Source of the DNA: Leptodactylus fallax
Taxonomy: Eukaryota > Chordata > Amphibia > Anura > Leptodactylidae
Length of the DNA: 64,000 nucleotides
Direction of reading: 5' to 3'
NCBI GenBank assembly: GCA_947044405.1
Contig: CAMRHE010000063.1
Span: forward strand, 7,656,001 to 7,720,000
The notes beneath the pieces are model-generated. The model was given only the letters and a program-made list of their open reading frames with translations. It was not told the origin of the DNA and did no database searches. Below, one piece after another: positions 1 through 12,477 of the stretch. How positions within the stretch are numbered: the first letter of the stretch is position 1; each line of letters begins with the position of its first letter. Made by a program: the position numbers and the translations under genes.

Positions 1-2041
1 GCGGGCCGAGAGTCCATGCCTCAAAACTCAGAGCAGGTCCTGTTCCTGTCTGGTTCTACGGCCCCCATTCAATCATGGCCGGCAGCCCGCACACAGTTGT
101 GTATAAGGGGCCTAAGTCAGTATCTGATCAGATCAAATGTTTGGTGAGACCAAGCACAGCACCACACAATGGGTAGAGGCTGTGTTTGGTATTGCAGGTC
201 AGTCATCGATTTGATGCAGCTGGTTCTGTCAGTTGCTAAAATTATCACCAGGGAAAGGAGGTGATCCAACTGGGTCCTGAAACTGGGTAGAGCAGGAAGC
301 CAAAGGCTTGTAGGTCTCAAGCTGCCTTAGGCCTGTGGCCTACAAGCTGCAGGTAAGTGAGCGGTGAGTACCAGTTAGTTACTCACTGCTCTGCCTCATG
401 TGCCTTGCGGCAAACATGACACATCACAGTGCCCGACACAGAAGAGCTGTGAGTATTCATCTCCGAGGATGACTTTATTCTGTGTGGGACATTAGAGGGG
501 TATATTACTATAAGGGAAACATTAACATGGGGGACAGGGGATGCTCTAGATGACAGGAGACACTGCAGAGTGCTCCAAAGGGAAATGTGGCGTTTATTAA
601 AGGGAATGTAGTCTGAAAAAATTTGGTGACACACTTTTTACCTCATCCCCATATGAACCTGTTGAAATTTGACATGGCTCAGCTCCATCCATTCACATGG
701 GACTGAACTGCGAACAATCACAATAATTGTGATGTCACTGGCCTGTGAAATAGAAGCCTGGGTGTCGCCAACCTTCTGTATTTAATTCCATTCAAGTAAA
801 ATAACATTTTATACTTTGCCTTTAAAAAAAAATGTGGTAATATAAACAAAAAACACAAATGTCGTTCCTTTTTTTTTATTATTTCCATTCTTACAAGTTC
901 TGGAAAAAAAATGTCAATTAATTGGTGACAGTGTAAAATAATAAAAGAAACAATTTTTTTTTTTTTTTTTTTGCCTATTTACTAATTTTTTCATTAACTA
1001 ATTTGCGGTCATTTTAAAATAAAACTGTTCAGTATTTTTTTTTTTTTATTTCCATTCCTGCAAATTCTGAAAATAATATGTAAACTAATTGGTGACCGTG
1101 TCAAATAATAAAAGAAACAAAGGGTATTTTTGGACTATTTACAACATTTTATTTTGCTTGTTTTTGCTTTTTTTGTAACTAATTTGTGGTCATTTTAAAA
1201 TAAAGCTGTTCAGTATTATTTTTATTTTTTCCATTCATGCCAATTCTGGAAAAAAATATGTAAATTAATTGGTGACTGTCAAATAATAAAATAAACAAAG
1301 GATTTTTTTGGACTATTTACTAATTATTTTTTTTTGTAACTAATTTGTGGTCATTTTAAAATAAAGCTGTTCAGAATTTTTTTATTATTCCCATTCACAC
1401 AAATTCATTAATATTTTCTGTTTTCCTTTTTCTTTTTGAATTTGTGGTAACGACAGTTAATTTTTTTTTTTTTTAAATTATGTACTGTAAGTTCCACAAT
1501 AAAGGAAGGTTTGGGCCTTTCCTTCCCCTCCTCCTTGTCTTGACAAATGCGTGTTGTTTTCCAGAGCTGCGCCGCTCCGACTCACAGATAACCAATATGT
1601 CCTCCACCGGGCTGAAGACTCGGGATATTTATGGTTCACAATTACAGGCTTAACAAAATCTTCTAATTTACCCACCGAGCACTTGAAATAATTTATTTCC
1701 GGATTTCTACTGAGGTGAAAGGTTGAATTATAATACTCGTTTTTCTTAGAAATCGAATTCATAGATTAAAGGACACTTTCCTTGTGGAATAAATAGCCTG
1801 AACCTCGTCCTTACGGTGAAGTCATATTTAACTTTTTTTTCTTTTTTGCTTTTTCTTTTTTTTTTTTTTTTTAACTGAACCTTGAAGGAGCGTTCCTTTA
1901 AGACGGATGATAGGCCATTAATTGCAGGTGGTTGCTTATCCGAGGTAAATCTTCAGCTCATGGTGTTTACTTTTCCAGGTCTGTAATATTCATTGCTTGT
2001 TTTTTTTTGCTTTTTGTTTTTTTTGTTTTTTTCCTCTGCAG
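1..2041 (+). other. Intron (3' part) before the first visible exon
   Basis: No exon was recognised. It holds AT-rich sequence, several long T runs, a block of imperfect tandem repeats near 845 to 1410 (listed separately), and at 1 to 200 remnants of dispersed repeats, including a GGTATTGCAG motif that recurs near 3805, 13780, 41800 and 51310. A T-rich tract at 1999 to 2034 precedes the acceptor AG at 2040-2041. Confidence 0.7.
845..1410. repeat. Imperfect tandem repeat, unit about 160-180 bp
   Basis: A unit containing CCATTC, then AATTCTGGA, then AATTGGTGAC, then AATAATAAAA, then TAATTTGTGGTCATTTTAAA recurs about three and a half times. CCATTC anchors lie at 885, 1052, 1231 and 1391, giving spacings of 167, 179 and 160 bp. 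Homopolymer T runs between copies vary in length. It lies wholly within an intron. Confidence 0.8.
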
Positions 2042-2146
2042 CTTTTGGCGTTCCTCCAGGGCCTCTTTACCTTCTACCATGAGGGATATGAGCTGGCAAG
2101 AGAATTTACACCCTATAAGGAGCAGCTACAGTTCAATTTACAAAAC
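2042..2146 (+). CDS. ARHGAP42: ARHGAP42 exon, end of BAR domain
   Basis: Encodes residues 1-35 of the visible fragment, starting [18 protein letters not shown]. This is the last BAR helix, where GRAF proteins carry a conserved [14 protein letters not shown] motif. BAR dimers bind curved membranes. The exon is 105 bp, phase 0 at both ends, with acceptor AG at 2040-2041 and donor GTAAGC at 2147. The preceding BAR exons are outside the window. Confidence 0.95.
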
Positions 2147-2702
2147 GTAAGCGGCGGCTCGGCATATTACCGGGCCTCATGAATTATTCAATTGTTGTCA
2201 TTTATCCTAAAGTTCAAGATGTGCAATTTAAAGGGGAAGTACAGAAGAATTTGCTCGATTGGTGAATTCACTCTAAAAAGTTACAGTTTGTACATGACCC
2301 TAGTTGGTTGCCGTATATTATTCACAATTACTGGAACGTAATCAGGGATAATATACGGATCGATTAATTCCATAGAAATGAGCCGCAACACATGGAGCGG
2401 GTCCTATTCCTGTCCGTTTTTGTGTCTTAGTCCATTCATTCAAATGAATGTACGGAAGTGCCATCGGTTTAGTTTTTGTGGATCTGTACACTGCCTACAG
2501 TCACGTGCATGAAGCTGTAGATGCCGTTTTTTGAAAGCCCCTCCACCCCGAAGACGAGGGCCGCACTCTCTGCTGGATAATGTGTTTTGTGTGACCTGTT
2601 AAGAGGACTGGATGAAGGGAAGGGGTGGTCACACTAACTATTATAATACTGCCCCCTATGGGACAAATTCCGTATCCTTATATACAGTAGCCTTCAGCAA
2701 AA

Positions 2703-3218
2703 AATAAAGCCTAAGGCTCCATGCACACGACCATGTGCTTTTTCAGTGTGTTGACCCATTATTTACCATGGCCCCATTCCCACGCCCAGGTGTTATCTCG
2801 GGGCCACGGAGGCAAAACTCAGGATAGTTCCAGTTCCTGTCTGTTTTGCGACCAGGGCTCACTGTAAGAATGAATGGGTCAATGGAGGGCAGGGGCGACA
2901 CATGGGTATCATCCTTGTCCCGTCCATGCCGTTTTACCAGACCCGCAGCACACTTCGTATATATGTAGCCTAAGAGTTATGGCTTTGGCTACCTGCACAC
3001 GACTGTAGTGGTGTCTACTGTCCGCAATCACAGATCCGCAAAAAGACTTGTACGATCAAGAATAGGACACGCTTCATAATCTGAGGTTCTTCTTTACGGC
3101 CCAGACACACAGCCACAAACACCGCAGATGTGTGTATGGGGACATAGAAATGAATGGGTCAGTACTGTTATACTCCATTGCGGTTAAAAACTATGGTCAT
3201 GTGCATGGGGCCTTAGGG
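2703..3218. repeat. Palindromic dispersed repeat, CATGCACACGAC type
   Basis: The ends are inverted copies of one another: CCATGCACACGACCATGTGC on the left, and on the right a GTCATGTGCATGG stretch that reads as its reverse complement. The interior contains ATGAATGGGTC motifs. Related fragments occur at 1-115, 35746-35840 and 28930-29010. It is probably a non-autonomous DNA transposon family; superfamily not assigned. Confidence 0.6.
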
Positions 3219-3289
3219 TGTATTCAGACAGAGTGTTGGGTGTGGTTAAAACATACTTGCCAACTTACAAGCTGGAAAAATCGGGATAT

Positions 3290-3387
3290 TTAAAGGGGTT
3301 GCCCAAGATATATTTAGTATTGCGGCAGGAGGCCGGGGAAGGTGAAAAATACCCACAATATTAAAATATCATGGACAACCCCTTTAA
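3290..3387. mobile_element. Small TTAA-flanked palindromic MITE (98 bp)
   Basis: Begins TTAAAGGGGTTGCCCAAGAT and ends with GGACAACCCCTTTAA, so both ends are the target TTAA plus an inverted GGGGTTG(C/T)CC terminus. No coding capacity. TTAA targets are typical of piggyBac-type elements, so a piggyBac-related non-autonomous element is the likeliest class. Confidence 0.7.
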
Positions 3388-5432
3388 GTCCACCCCTGCT
3401 CTGACCACACACAGATCTGCCCCCAAACCAGGTAGGTTTTTGTTAGTCATGTCCCTTTTTTGGGTTAGGACTTCATGACTGTTGCCAAAAATTAGGGACT
3501 GTCTCGGCAAATAGAGGACAGTTGGCAACTAATGGAGCAGATCTTAATACTGTCTAAGGTTAAAGCCCCACGTAGCTGTGGGAAAAACTGCGGCGGAAAC
3601 GCATTGCAGTTTTTCCTGCAGTGCTTCTTACAGAAAAAGGAAACCTCTGCGGACTTTCTGCTTCCATTATACCTAAAGGCAAACCGCCGGCATTTCTGTA
3701 GGTATAATTGACATGCTGCAATTTCCAAAAACGCAACAGTTTTGGAAATCGCGGCATTTCCGCTGCGCGTATTTTTCTGCAATGTCTCTATGGGCTCTGT
3801 TTGGTATTGCAGCTCAGCTCGACTTCACTGAATGAGACTGAGATGCAATACCATATACAACCAAAGGACAGGAGTGGCGCTGTTTCTGGGATCAAAGACC
3901 TTTTTTTAAAAAAAAATAAAATAAAATTTTGGACACCCGTCATAAAAAATTCTATCTTAGAGCAGTAAATCCTTTTGACATCTTCCAGGTAATTTCCTTA
4001 AACGTTTTATGAGAAAGCGGCTTCATTAGACATAAAAATAACATCAATAATAAAAAAAAAAAGCCAAGATGCGAGAAGTTAAAGTGGACTTTACTGTAAT
4101 TGATGTAAAAGGTGGAAATTACTCATAGACGTGACCTGTGGCGGTGACATTGGGGTTAGCAGGCTTAGTTTTGCCGGTGGTGGAAATCCTGGTGACGTAA
4201 GTGTCAGAAATCACAGGAATTGGATAAAATGGCAAAGTTCAAAAAGTCTGAAGGAAAGGAAAAACAGTCTGAGCTAAGATGTCTTCGGTTGGGGGGAGGG
4301 AGCACCAATTCTGACTTCTCCCCATGTTCCCTTGCCTGTAGTTATAGTCCATGTCAAGATCTCCGCAGAACCAGCCTGGACTGCACAATAAATATAGGAC
4401 TAGTCGGGCCCGTGTCCGGGGAGGAAGAATTTAACCCCTTCTATTCCCATGCCGTTATACTAAATATTGTCACAATGGAGAAAAGGGTCGATACCAATCT
4501 TTCCCTTGGTGGCAGCTTACAGTATCTCCCCTGAGAACATAAAGATTGGGCATACTGAAATCCAGCTGCTGTACCCACACTCCAGGACGGGGCCACCAGT
4601 CCTTTCACTTACGTGTCAGCCATTTTATTTTATTTCTTAAACCAGTCAGTGGTTTATTCTATTTTCTGTACATGATTATGGGGACGGCCATCTTGTCTGA
4701 GCTTCTCCTCTGCTCTGTTAACAGCACTTAGTGATATGCTTTACAGCAGAGTCATGGCCATCGGCAGTAATAGACTGGAGCCGACTCATTGAGGTCTATG
4801 GGACAGTTTTCTAGACATGTTCTGTACAGGGCGGGGGAAGAGAGAAATTGTGGCATAATCTATTGTCAGTAGTGATGTAATGATCGGTCAGTGGTGTTAT
4901 CTATAGAGGTGTTATCTTCTATAGTAATCCTGTGTTTGGTTGTAAATGCGGTGACTGCAGCAAAGAAAACCCCTACAGAATTGTTAGCGGTTAGTCTATT
5001 ATTAGGCTTACTGGCCACAGTGAAAATTGCAGGATCTTGCATTTAAAAAAAAAAAAGAAAAAAAAAAATAAAATAATCAAAAATTCTTAAAAATTTTTTT
5101 TTTTTCGACACATTCCCTTTAAGTCGTAAAAGCACTGATCGATTAGTGACTTAGTTGGCTTAGTATTTTGCAGGTTACTGCTTGGCCAGTAATAGTGAAA
5201 TGCCCAATAGGAATTAGGCTCTCAGTGTCCGTTGTTCTGGTCCATCAGACTTTTTTTTCTGCCAATGTCTGGCCGACACAGATGTGATCGTAGCCTTAAA
5301 TGAAAGCAGTGATGTCCCCGTCCTGTATTACAGCTATAGCACTGTACAGTACATTGTTTGGCAGCATACTATAGGGATAAAGTTCCTAATATGGCTGATG
5401 AGGATGATGATGGTAATCTGTTTCTTTGACAG

Positions 5433-5562
5433 ACCCGGAATAACTTTGAGAGCACCCGGCAGGAGATGGACCGTTTAATGCAGAGGATGAAGTCAGCGGA
5501 CCAGGACTATCGGCCGCCCAGCCAGTGGACAATGGAGGGCTATTTATATGTCCAGGAGAAGA
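5433..5562 (+). CDS. ARHGAP42: ARHGAP42 exon, BAR to PH junction
   Basis: Encodes fragment residues 36 to 79 (last codon split), from [20 protein letters not shown] to [11 protein letters not shown]. The first part closes the BAR helix bundle, and [11 protein letters not shown] is the first strand of the PH domain. 130 bp, phase 0 start and phase 1 end. Acceptor AG at 5431-5432, donor GTGAGT at 5563. Confidence 0.96.
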
Positions 5563-6843
5563 GTGAGTCCTGCTACATTTCTGCATTATTGGGTTTTTCG
5601 GGTTTTTTTTCTCTTTCTCATATTTTGTGCATTCCGCTCCAGCTGCGATGTGTTTTAATTCTCTTTGACTTGTGATATCCGAGAAATTGTGTGTCCTCGG
5701 AGGAGCTGACCTGTGTAGCTTAGGAATAATTATCTTCCTGTTAAATTGTCATGCGGAACCGCTAAGCATTCCTTAATGCTCCGTTGTGTCGGTTCACTTG
5801 CCCTCTGCTACGTCGCTCTGGCTTGTCGTCTTATTAACATGTGCAAATGCGGAATCCTTGGAAACATGGCTCAATTTAAAGGAACACTCCTGCAAAAACT
5901 AATACACTGTGTTTCGTCTAGTGCAGGGGAAGAGCCAGACACAAGATTTAAAAAAAAAATACCATAGGGTGAATACATGTCATGCCCCGCCCCCTCCGGC
6001 TCTGCTGCATTTTTTATGGAAGCCATATTGTTTATCACCAAGAAAATAACTAAGAACAGTCTGGGGTTGAATGGTATTAAAATATCTATACAATATTATT
6101 TTTAAAGGGTTTGTGTTAAAGGTGCCCCTTTAAGGATCACAGTTAGGTTCTGTGATGGGCTTTCGATCCCTCGGGTTTGCCAGGGGACCTGAATGATGGC
6201 GAGCCCGACCACCAAAACAGCGGTTACCCGCATAGACTATAGGGGTCCACCGTTTCTATACTAAAACCTGATTTTATACTGATTTCTGGCTGTTTCTGTG
6301 GCGCAGTTTCTAGTAAGCAAGTAAGCTTAGCCTAACTTGCAGAAGAAACTGGCACAATCAGGGGCATAGCTATAGGGGGTGCAGAGGCAGCAGTCGCTAC
6401 CAGGACCTGGGCCATTAGGGGGCCCCAAAGGTCCCTCTCTCAAATAAAATTTACTAGTCTACACCTCGCCACTATAGCCGGTTGGAGGGGTCATGGTTGG
6501 CATGGATGCCAAAAGGTAGAACTGCTCTTCTAGAGCATCTTCTCTCCTGCCATGATCAGGTCATTCATGTATACATAGACGTCCATTCCTCTGAATGTCA
6601 GCCTTGCAATGCTACTTTTACCCTATCTGGCTGGCCATGGCTTCCTCTGCAAAATCTGCTGATACTTTTGGGTACCAAAAAATGGTTCCCACGTAAAAAC
6701 AGTTGCCTGTGGTGAGACAACCTGTATAAATGATAATATGTTGACTGCTGACTGCTACCACTTGGGGGAGCTAAGGAGTTTACTACATAATATTTAAACA
6801 GATTTTGAAATGAATCTGCGAAAGGCGGTTCGGGTGGAGTTTC

Positions 6844-7214
6844 TTTTACAAGGGGTTGTCCAGGCAATACCATTTTAAGGGAGAAGGCCGGGGAAGGTGG
6901 AAAAAAAAAACACTCCACTGTCCCTGGTGCTCTGGTGTCTCTCACCATGGTCCTGCTACTCCTTGGGTCTTGCTCCGGCGGAAGTCCTCACTGCACATGA
7001 CCTAAGGAAAGGACAAGGTGATGCATGTGAGTGACGTCCCGGTTCCTGTCCTTAGGCTGTAGGAATTCCACTGAAAGAAGCCCCTGGGCGCAACTGGACT
7101 GTACAGTGGTCGGGGGAAACTGGAGCGTCGAGGACAGGTGAGTATGTTTTTTTTAAATTTTTCAAATTCCCCGGCCTCCTTGCAGGAAATTGTATTCCCT
7201 GGACAATCCCTTTA
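6844..7214. mobile_element. Palindromic MITE, AAGGGGTTGTCCAGG type
   Basis: The left end AAGGGGTTGTCCAGG is mirrored by CCTGGACAATCCCTTTAA at the right. Subterminal GGCCGGGGAA and TTCCCCGGCC are also inverted. The left TTAA has decayed to TTACA while the right TTAA remains. No coding capacity. Confidence 0.6.
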
Positions 7215-7889
7215 AGTTATAACGGGTTACCCCAGTATATGGGTATGTAACCATTGATAATTTTGATAATTGGGTTTGTGATTGACGTCATTGCCAGTTT
7301 CAGATCCTTTCTATCTGCTATGCTCTTGCACAATATATATTGTAGGCTCGGAGGATTACACAGTATCGGTCGTGTTTTTACCCCTTTCTTCAGCACTTTT
7401 TGTATATCTCATTTCCATTTACAAGCAATGCAATTACTATGTTCCGCGCCTCGCTTAATAGCTTACACCATGTTTGTGGCTGCACGCCTTGCTGGATTCT
7501 GAGCCTCTCCGTGAAACAGCTGTAACATTATTTCAATTAAAAATTAATCTTTATCCGACGTAAATGTTGTGAACCATAACCTAAGAGCCAGAGGATATAA
7601 AGGGAATTACACTTCACAGCTGCTTTACTTGTACACATCTGCCCTGCCCCAGTGGTTGTAGGAATCATAGATGCCATAGTCCTGTCTTATAGACATAGGC
7701 TCGCGTAAGTTATATTTTTCGCAGATTCTGGCTTCTGGAATATTGTTGTTTAAAGAGCTGGACAATAACCAGTCACCATGGGTTTGGCCCCCTGGTCTTT
7801 ACGTAGGAGGTGGCCGGGGCTCAATACTTACCTGAGTCCATGGAGTATTGTTCCTTCTTTGGTATGGAGTCATGCTGTGACTGTCTGCT

Positions 7890-9600
7890 AAGGAAATGGT
7901 AGGTAACCCTGCTGTGATCATTAGTCAAAGAGGGAAGACTTATCTTGTGGGGAACTGCTATGACTACTGGGCATTAGGGATATTTTGTAACTATTGGGGA
8001 AATGGGAGGCTCTTCTGACTGGTTACACTGGAAACTGCTGTGACTACTAGGCAAGTGAAAGGGTCTGCTGTGACTACAGGGTAAGTTACAGGATCTGCTG
8101 TGACTAATGGGAAAGGGAAATGGGTATACTATAACTACTGTACTGGAAAAGTATGTGGAGTGGTGACGGTACTGACTACTGAGAAAGTGGAAGGAAAATG
8201 CTGTGACTACTGGGCAAATGGAAGGGTCTACTGTGCTTAATGGGGAAGTGGAAAAAGCTGCGTGGGCAACACTACTGTCGTCATTAGTGGAAGAGGGAAG
8301 TCTTAACTTGGGGAGAACTGCTGTGACTACTGGGGTATTCTGTAACTACTGGGGAAATCATGGGCTCCTCTGACTAGCGACAATGTGGAAGGAAACTGCT
8401 GTGACTGGTGGGCAAGTGGAAGAGTCTTCTGTGATTAATAGGGAAGTGGAAAAATCTGGTTGGGTAACCCTGTTATGGTCATTAGTGGAATAGAGAAGGC
8501 TTAACTTGGGAGAACTGCTGTGACTACTGGGGTATTCCGTAACTATTGGGTAAATCGGGGGTCCTCTGATAGTGTGGGAGGAAACTGTTGTGACTACTAG
8601 GCAAGTGAAAGGATTTGCTCTGATTATTGGGGAAATAGATAAAGCCTGTTGTGAGTACTGGGGAAACTAAGGGGTCTGCTGTGACTACCAGGGAAGAGAG
8701 ATGACTATGTTGTGACTACTGCAAGAGTAAAAAAGGTCATACTATGACTACTCTATCCATAGGAAAGAGTGTGTGCGAAATGGCTGAGAAAGTGAGAGGG
8801 AACTGCTATGACCACTAGGCAAGTGGAAGGGACTCCTGTGATATTGGTGAAGTGGCAAAAGCCTACTGTGACTAATGGGTAAGTCAGGGGGTCTGCTGTA
8901 ACTACTGGGGAAGAGGGAGGAGTATGTTGTGACTATTGGGGGAATGAAGGGGGACGTGTTGTGAGTATGGTAAGTTTTGGGAAAGTGGGGCACTGTTCTA
9001 ACTACCAAGGAAATAAAAGGGGACTTCTGTGAACATTTAGCAAGTGCAAGGGTTCGCTGTGATTATTAGGGAAGTAACAGGAGCCTGCTTTGACTAGTGG
9101 GGGTCTGCTGTGACTAGCGAGGAAGAAGGAGAGATACGTTGTGACTACTAAAGGAATAAGTGGTGATATGCTGTGAGAACTGGGATAGAAAGGGTCTGTT
9201 GTAAATACTCAAGGTGTAAGTGGTGGCATGCTGTGACTACTGGGGAAGAGAGAGGGGTATGTTGTAACTACTGATGGAACAAGTGGGCGGCATGCTGTGA
9301 CTACTGGGGAAGAAGGGAAGTCTATTGTAAATACTGAGGTTGTAAGTGGCGGCATGTTGTGACTACTGGGGCAAAAGGAGACTGTTGTAATTACTGAGGG
9401 TGTAAGTGGCGCCATGCTGTGACTACCAGGGAAGAAGGAAACTCTGTTATTTAATTACTGAAGGAGTGGGTAATGGCATGTTGTAGAGAGGTGAGACTTT
9501 TCTGACTACTGAGCAATGGAAGGGGTGGGGACATTGTTTTTCCTACCAGAAAGTAAAGCAGTGCTGTAACTATCGAGTGTTCTGACTAGTGGGGCCAGGC
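7890..9600. repeat. Degenerate minisatellite, unit about 30 bp
   Basis: A core TGCTGTGACTACTGGG followed by a variable AAGNGGAAGGG stretch recurs dozens of times with substitutions and small indels. Where the copies are clean (8037 to 8130) the spacing is 30-31 bp. Short open frames on the minus strand here are by-products of the repeat and are not genes. Confidence 0.8.
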
Positions 9601-10051
9601 TTGCATAGCTTAGTTTTCCACGCATTTCCATCAGTCTCTCTTCCAGGGTGTGAATCCGTCCCTATAGTATATTTCTGCTGGCCCATAGACCTGGTAAGGA
9701 TTTGTGCAGGCCTGCTTCATGGCTACACATAATGAACATCAGGTTTAGGATACTTTGCACAGCTGATGACATTTTTTCATGTAGACATAACAGATGTCAG
9801 AGGTGTGCGATATTCATCAGAGGTTTGTATCATTTCCAGAAGGAACAACTGTCGGCTCCTTACATCAGCTCCGAGCTGTCATACATTGTACAAGGGTGAG
9901 ATCTCGCAGTGTAAGATGTGACATCTCTATTATTACCAAATACGTCTGCTCTGAAGGAAATGTCACACACTTGTCATCCTCGCTGGGATGTTTGTCTGAT
10001 GGCGGTGTATGTTAATGCTGCCCTATATTGCTATGATTTATGTACAGTGCC

Positions 10052-11545
10052 TTAAAGAGAGTCTGTCACCAGAACCCAGCAAATCACCTCGCTCCTGCGA
10101 AGATAGACAGGTTAGGGTCACCAGACCCCAGCATATTACCTCACCCCGCAGATAGATAGGTTAGTGTCATCAGAAGCGGAATGTCACCTCACCCTGCAGA
10201 TAGATAGGTTAGTGTCACCAGACCCCAGCATATCACCTCACCTCACAGATAGATAGGTTAGTGTCACCAGACCCCAGCATATCACATCACCCCGCAGATA
10301 GATAGGTTAGTGTCACCAGAACCAGAATATCACCTCACCTCACAGATACATAGGTTAGTGTCACCAGAACCAGCATATCACCTCACGCTGCAGATAGATA
10401 GGTTAGTGTCACCAGACCCCAGCATATCACCTCACCTCACAGATAGATAGGTTAGTGTCACCAGAACCAGCATATCACCTCACGCTGCAGATAGATAGGT
10501 TAGTGTCACCAGACCCCAGCATATCACCTCACCTCACAGATAGATAGGTTAGTGTCACCAGAACCCAGCATATCACCTCACCCACAGATAGGTTAGGATG
10601 ACTAGAACCCAGCATATCTATCACCTCACCCCGCAGATAGATAGGTTAGTGTCACCAGACCCCAGCATATCACCTCACCTCACAGATAGATAGGTTAGTG
10701 TCACCAGACCCCAGCATATCACCTCACCCCGCAGATAGATAGGTTAGTGTCACCAGAACCAGAATATCACCTCACCTCACAGATACATAGGTTAGTGTCA
10801 CCAGAACCAGCATATCACCTCACGCTGCAGATAGATAGGTTAGTGTCACCAGACCCCAGCATATCACCTCACCTCACAGATAGATAGGTTAGTGTCACCA
10901 GAACCAGCATATCACCTCACGCTGCAGATAGATAGGTTAGTGTCACCAGACCCCAGCATATCACCTCACCTCACAGATAGATAGGTTAGTGTCACCAGAA
11001 CCCAGCATATCACCTCACCCACAGATAGGTTAGGATGACTAGAACCCAGCATATCTATCACCTCACCCCGCAGATAGATAGGTTAGTGTCACCAGACCCC
11101 AGCATATCACCTCACCTCACAGATAGATAGGTTAGTGTCACCAGAACCCAGCATATCACCTCACCCACAGATAGGTTAGGATGACTAGAACCCAGCATAT
11201 CTATCACCTCACCCCACAGATAGATAAGTTAGGGTCACCAGAATGCAGCATATCACCTCACCCCGCAGATAGATAGGTTAGGATCACCTGAATTAAACAG
11301 TGTTTTCTCCCTTGTGAATCACTGCATGCGTTGCCAAGATATCACCATTTCTGTTTGAGCTCTTTGCTTGGGTGTTCCCGCTTACTTCTTTTGAGCAACG
11401 GCTATGCCCTCATTGATCCAAAGAGCTTATATGCATATTGACGAAAATATTGAAAAGGGGAAAACACAGTTTGATTCTGAAGACCCTAACCTATCTATCT
11501 ATAGGGTTGGGTTGACATGCTGGGATCTGGTGATAGGAACATTTC
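10052..11545. mobile_element. TTAA MITE whose left arm holds a 49-bp satellite
   Basis: The left end is TTAAAGAGAGTCTGTCACC at 10052. The left subterminal segment, normally about 50 bp and single-copy, is amplified to about 25 units up to 11290. The single-copy inner part follows (AAACAGTGTTTTCTCCCTTG), then the mirrored right arm (GACCCTAACCTATCTATC, then GGGATCTGGTGA near 11543), in which the segment is single. The right terminus is degenerate. Related copies lie at 36257, 38248 and 59897. Confidence 0.75.
10075..11290. repeat. 49-bp tandem array with 437-bp higher-order repeat
   Basis: Monomers read GATAGATAGGTTAGTGTCACC, then AGACCCCAGCATATCACCTC, then ACCTCACA, with variants such as GAACCAGAATATC, CACGCTGCAG and a shortened CCCACAGATAGGTTAGGATG. 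The variant order repeats: CACAGATACATAG occurs at 10341 and 10778, and the short variant at 10581 and 11018, both 437 bp apart. A block of about nine monomers has therefore been duplicated as a unit. Confidence 0.85.
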
Positions 11546-12235
11546 CGACCACTTCTGTTGTTCAAGCTTGGGTGCAATATACCCCCATTCTTGTCGGACC
11601 CCCCTGATGAGCAAGTTATCCCCTTTCCTATGGATAAGGGATAACTTTTTGTGACCAGAATACTCTCATAACAGCCAAAAATGTTTTTTATTTGTATTAA
11701 ATGGCTCAGAATTGATTACAATAACTAAAAAAAGCCATAGTCCCCTTACAGATCCCCCACTGCTCCTCTTCCTATGCTCCAAATTCTTCCCAGACTCTGC
11801 ACTTCAATGTTTTCCCAAAATGGATACGTGACCCTTGCAGCTTTAGCGGCTCATTAATGCAGCCAAAGTGGCCTATTTTCGCTCTCATAGGGTGTAAATC
11901 AGGGGTGCACGCCATTTCAGACTGCATTTTATCAGAAATTGGGCACTGTGGCTGCCTGTCCTGTTGACGTCTGTGCAGAATGGCGTATTTGACCATTTGG
12001 AATTTACACATTTTTTATTAAAAGTGACGGACACATTTGCAGCTGTTTTTTTTCAATTGTAATTTTTATTACATTTTATTTTACAAAGATAAAACACAAA
12101 TACAAAGAGAATGCAAAAACATAAAGAGTATGCACAGGACATACAGAGCATACAGAATATATACGCTCGCAAAAGAAGAGCCAGATAAAACGTATGGGAA
12201 TACTAAGGTGTACAAATATTGTCAGCAGAAATGTA

Positions 12236-12477
12236 AGGCTGGGTTCACACCTGCGCCTACTCTCCGTTTGGGAATTCCATCCTCGAATTCACTTGAAAAA
12301 TGCGAAAAGAAAAGTCCCGCATTTTTCGGGTGGAAACCCGTCGGACTCCATTATAGTCTATGGGGTCTGCAGGTTTCTGCTGGTAACAACTTTTGAAGCG
12401 GATTAGGTTTCTATTTTTCAGGTCTCCAAGCGGACCGAAGAACGGAAAGCTGAACGCTAATGCAAACCTAGCCTAAG
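12236..12477. repeat. Dispersed repeat, GGCTGGGTTCACACC type
   Basis: Starts AAGGCTGGGTTCACACCTGC and ends GCAAACCTAGCCTAAGAC, which are imperfect inverted ends. Similar copies or fragments lie at about 16230-16517, 16841-16930, 18908-19165, 19762-19930, 26928-27361 and 41275-41400. The repeated ends and lack of coding capacity suggest a non-autonomous DNA transposon family common in this genome. Confidence 0.6.

Larger units (their letters stand above)
2147..5432 (+). other. Intron (3.3 kb), mostly dispersed repeats
   Basis: No exon seen. A palindromic repeat spans about 2703 to 3218: it opens with GGCTCCATGCACACGACC and ends with the near reverse complement GGTCATGTGCATGGGGCC. A small TTAA MITE is at 3290-3387. 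Another dispersed repeat at about 3560-3880 recurs in part at 34835-34945. The rest (3890 to 5430) shows poly(A)/poly(T) stretches and no recognised element. Confidence 0.65.

Noticed and set aside
1478..1762. 94-codon minus-strand open frame
   Set aside because: Short, no domain, no partner exons; within chance for AT-rich intron sequence.
8748..9415. Open frames on the minus strand with proline/serine-rich products
   Set aside because: They are by-products of the 30-bp minisatellite; no splice structure, start context or known domain.
10075..11290. CRISPR-like array
   Set aside because: Repeats are contiguous and degenerate with no unique spacers, and they lie in an intron of a vertebrate gene.
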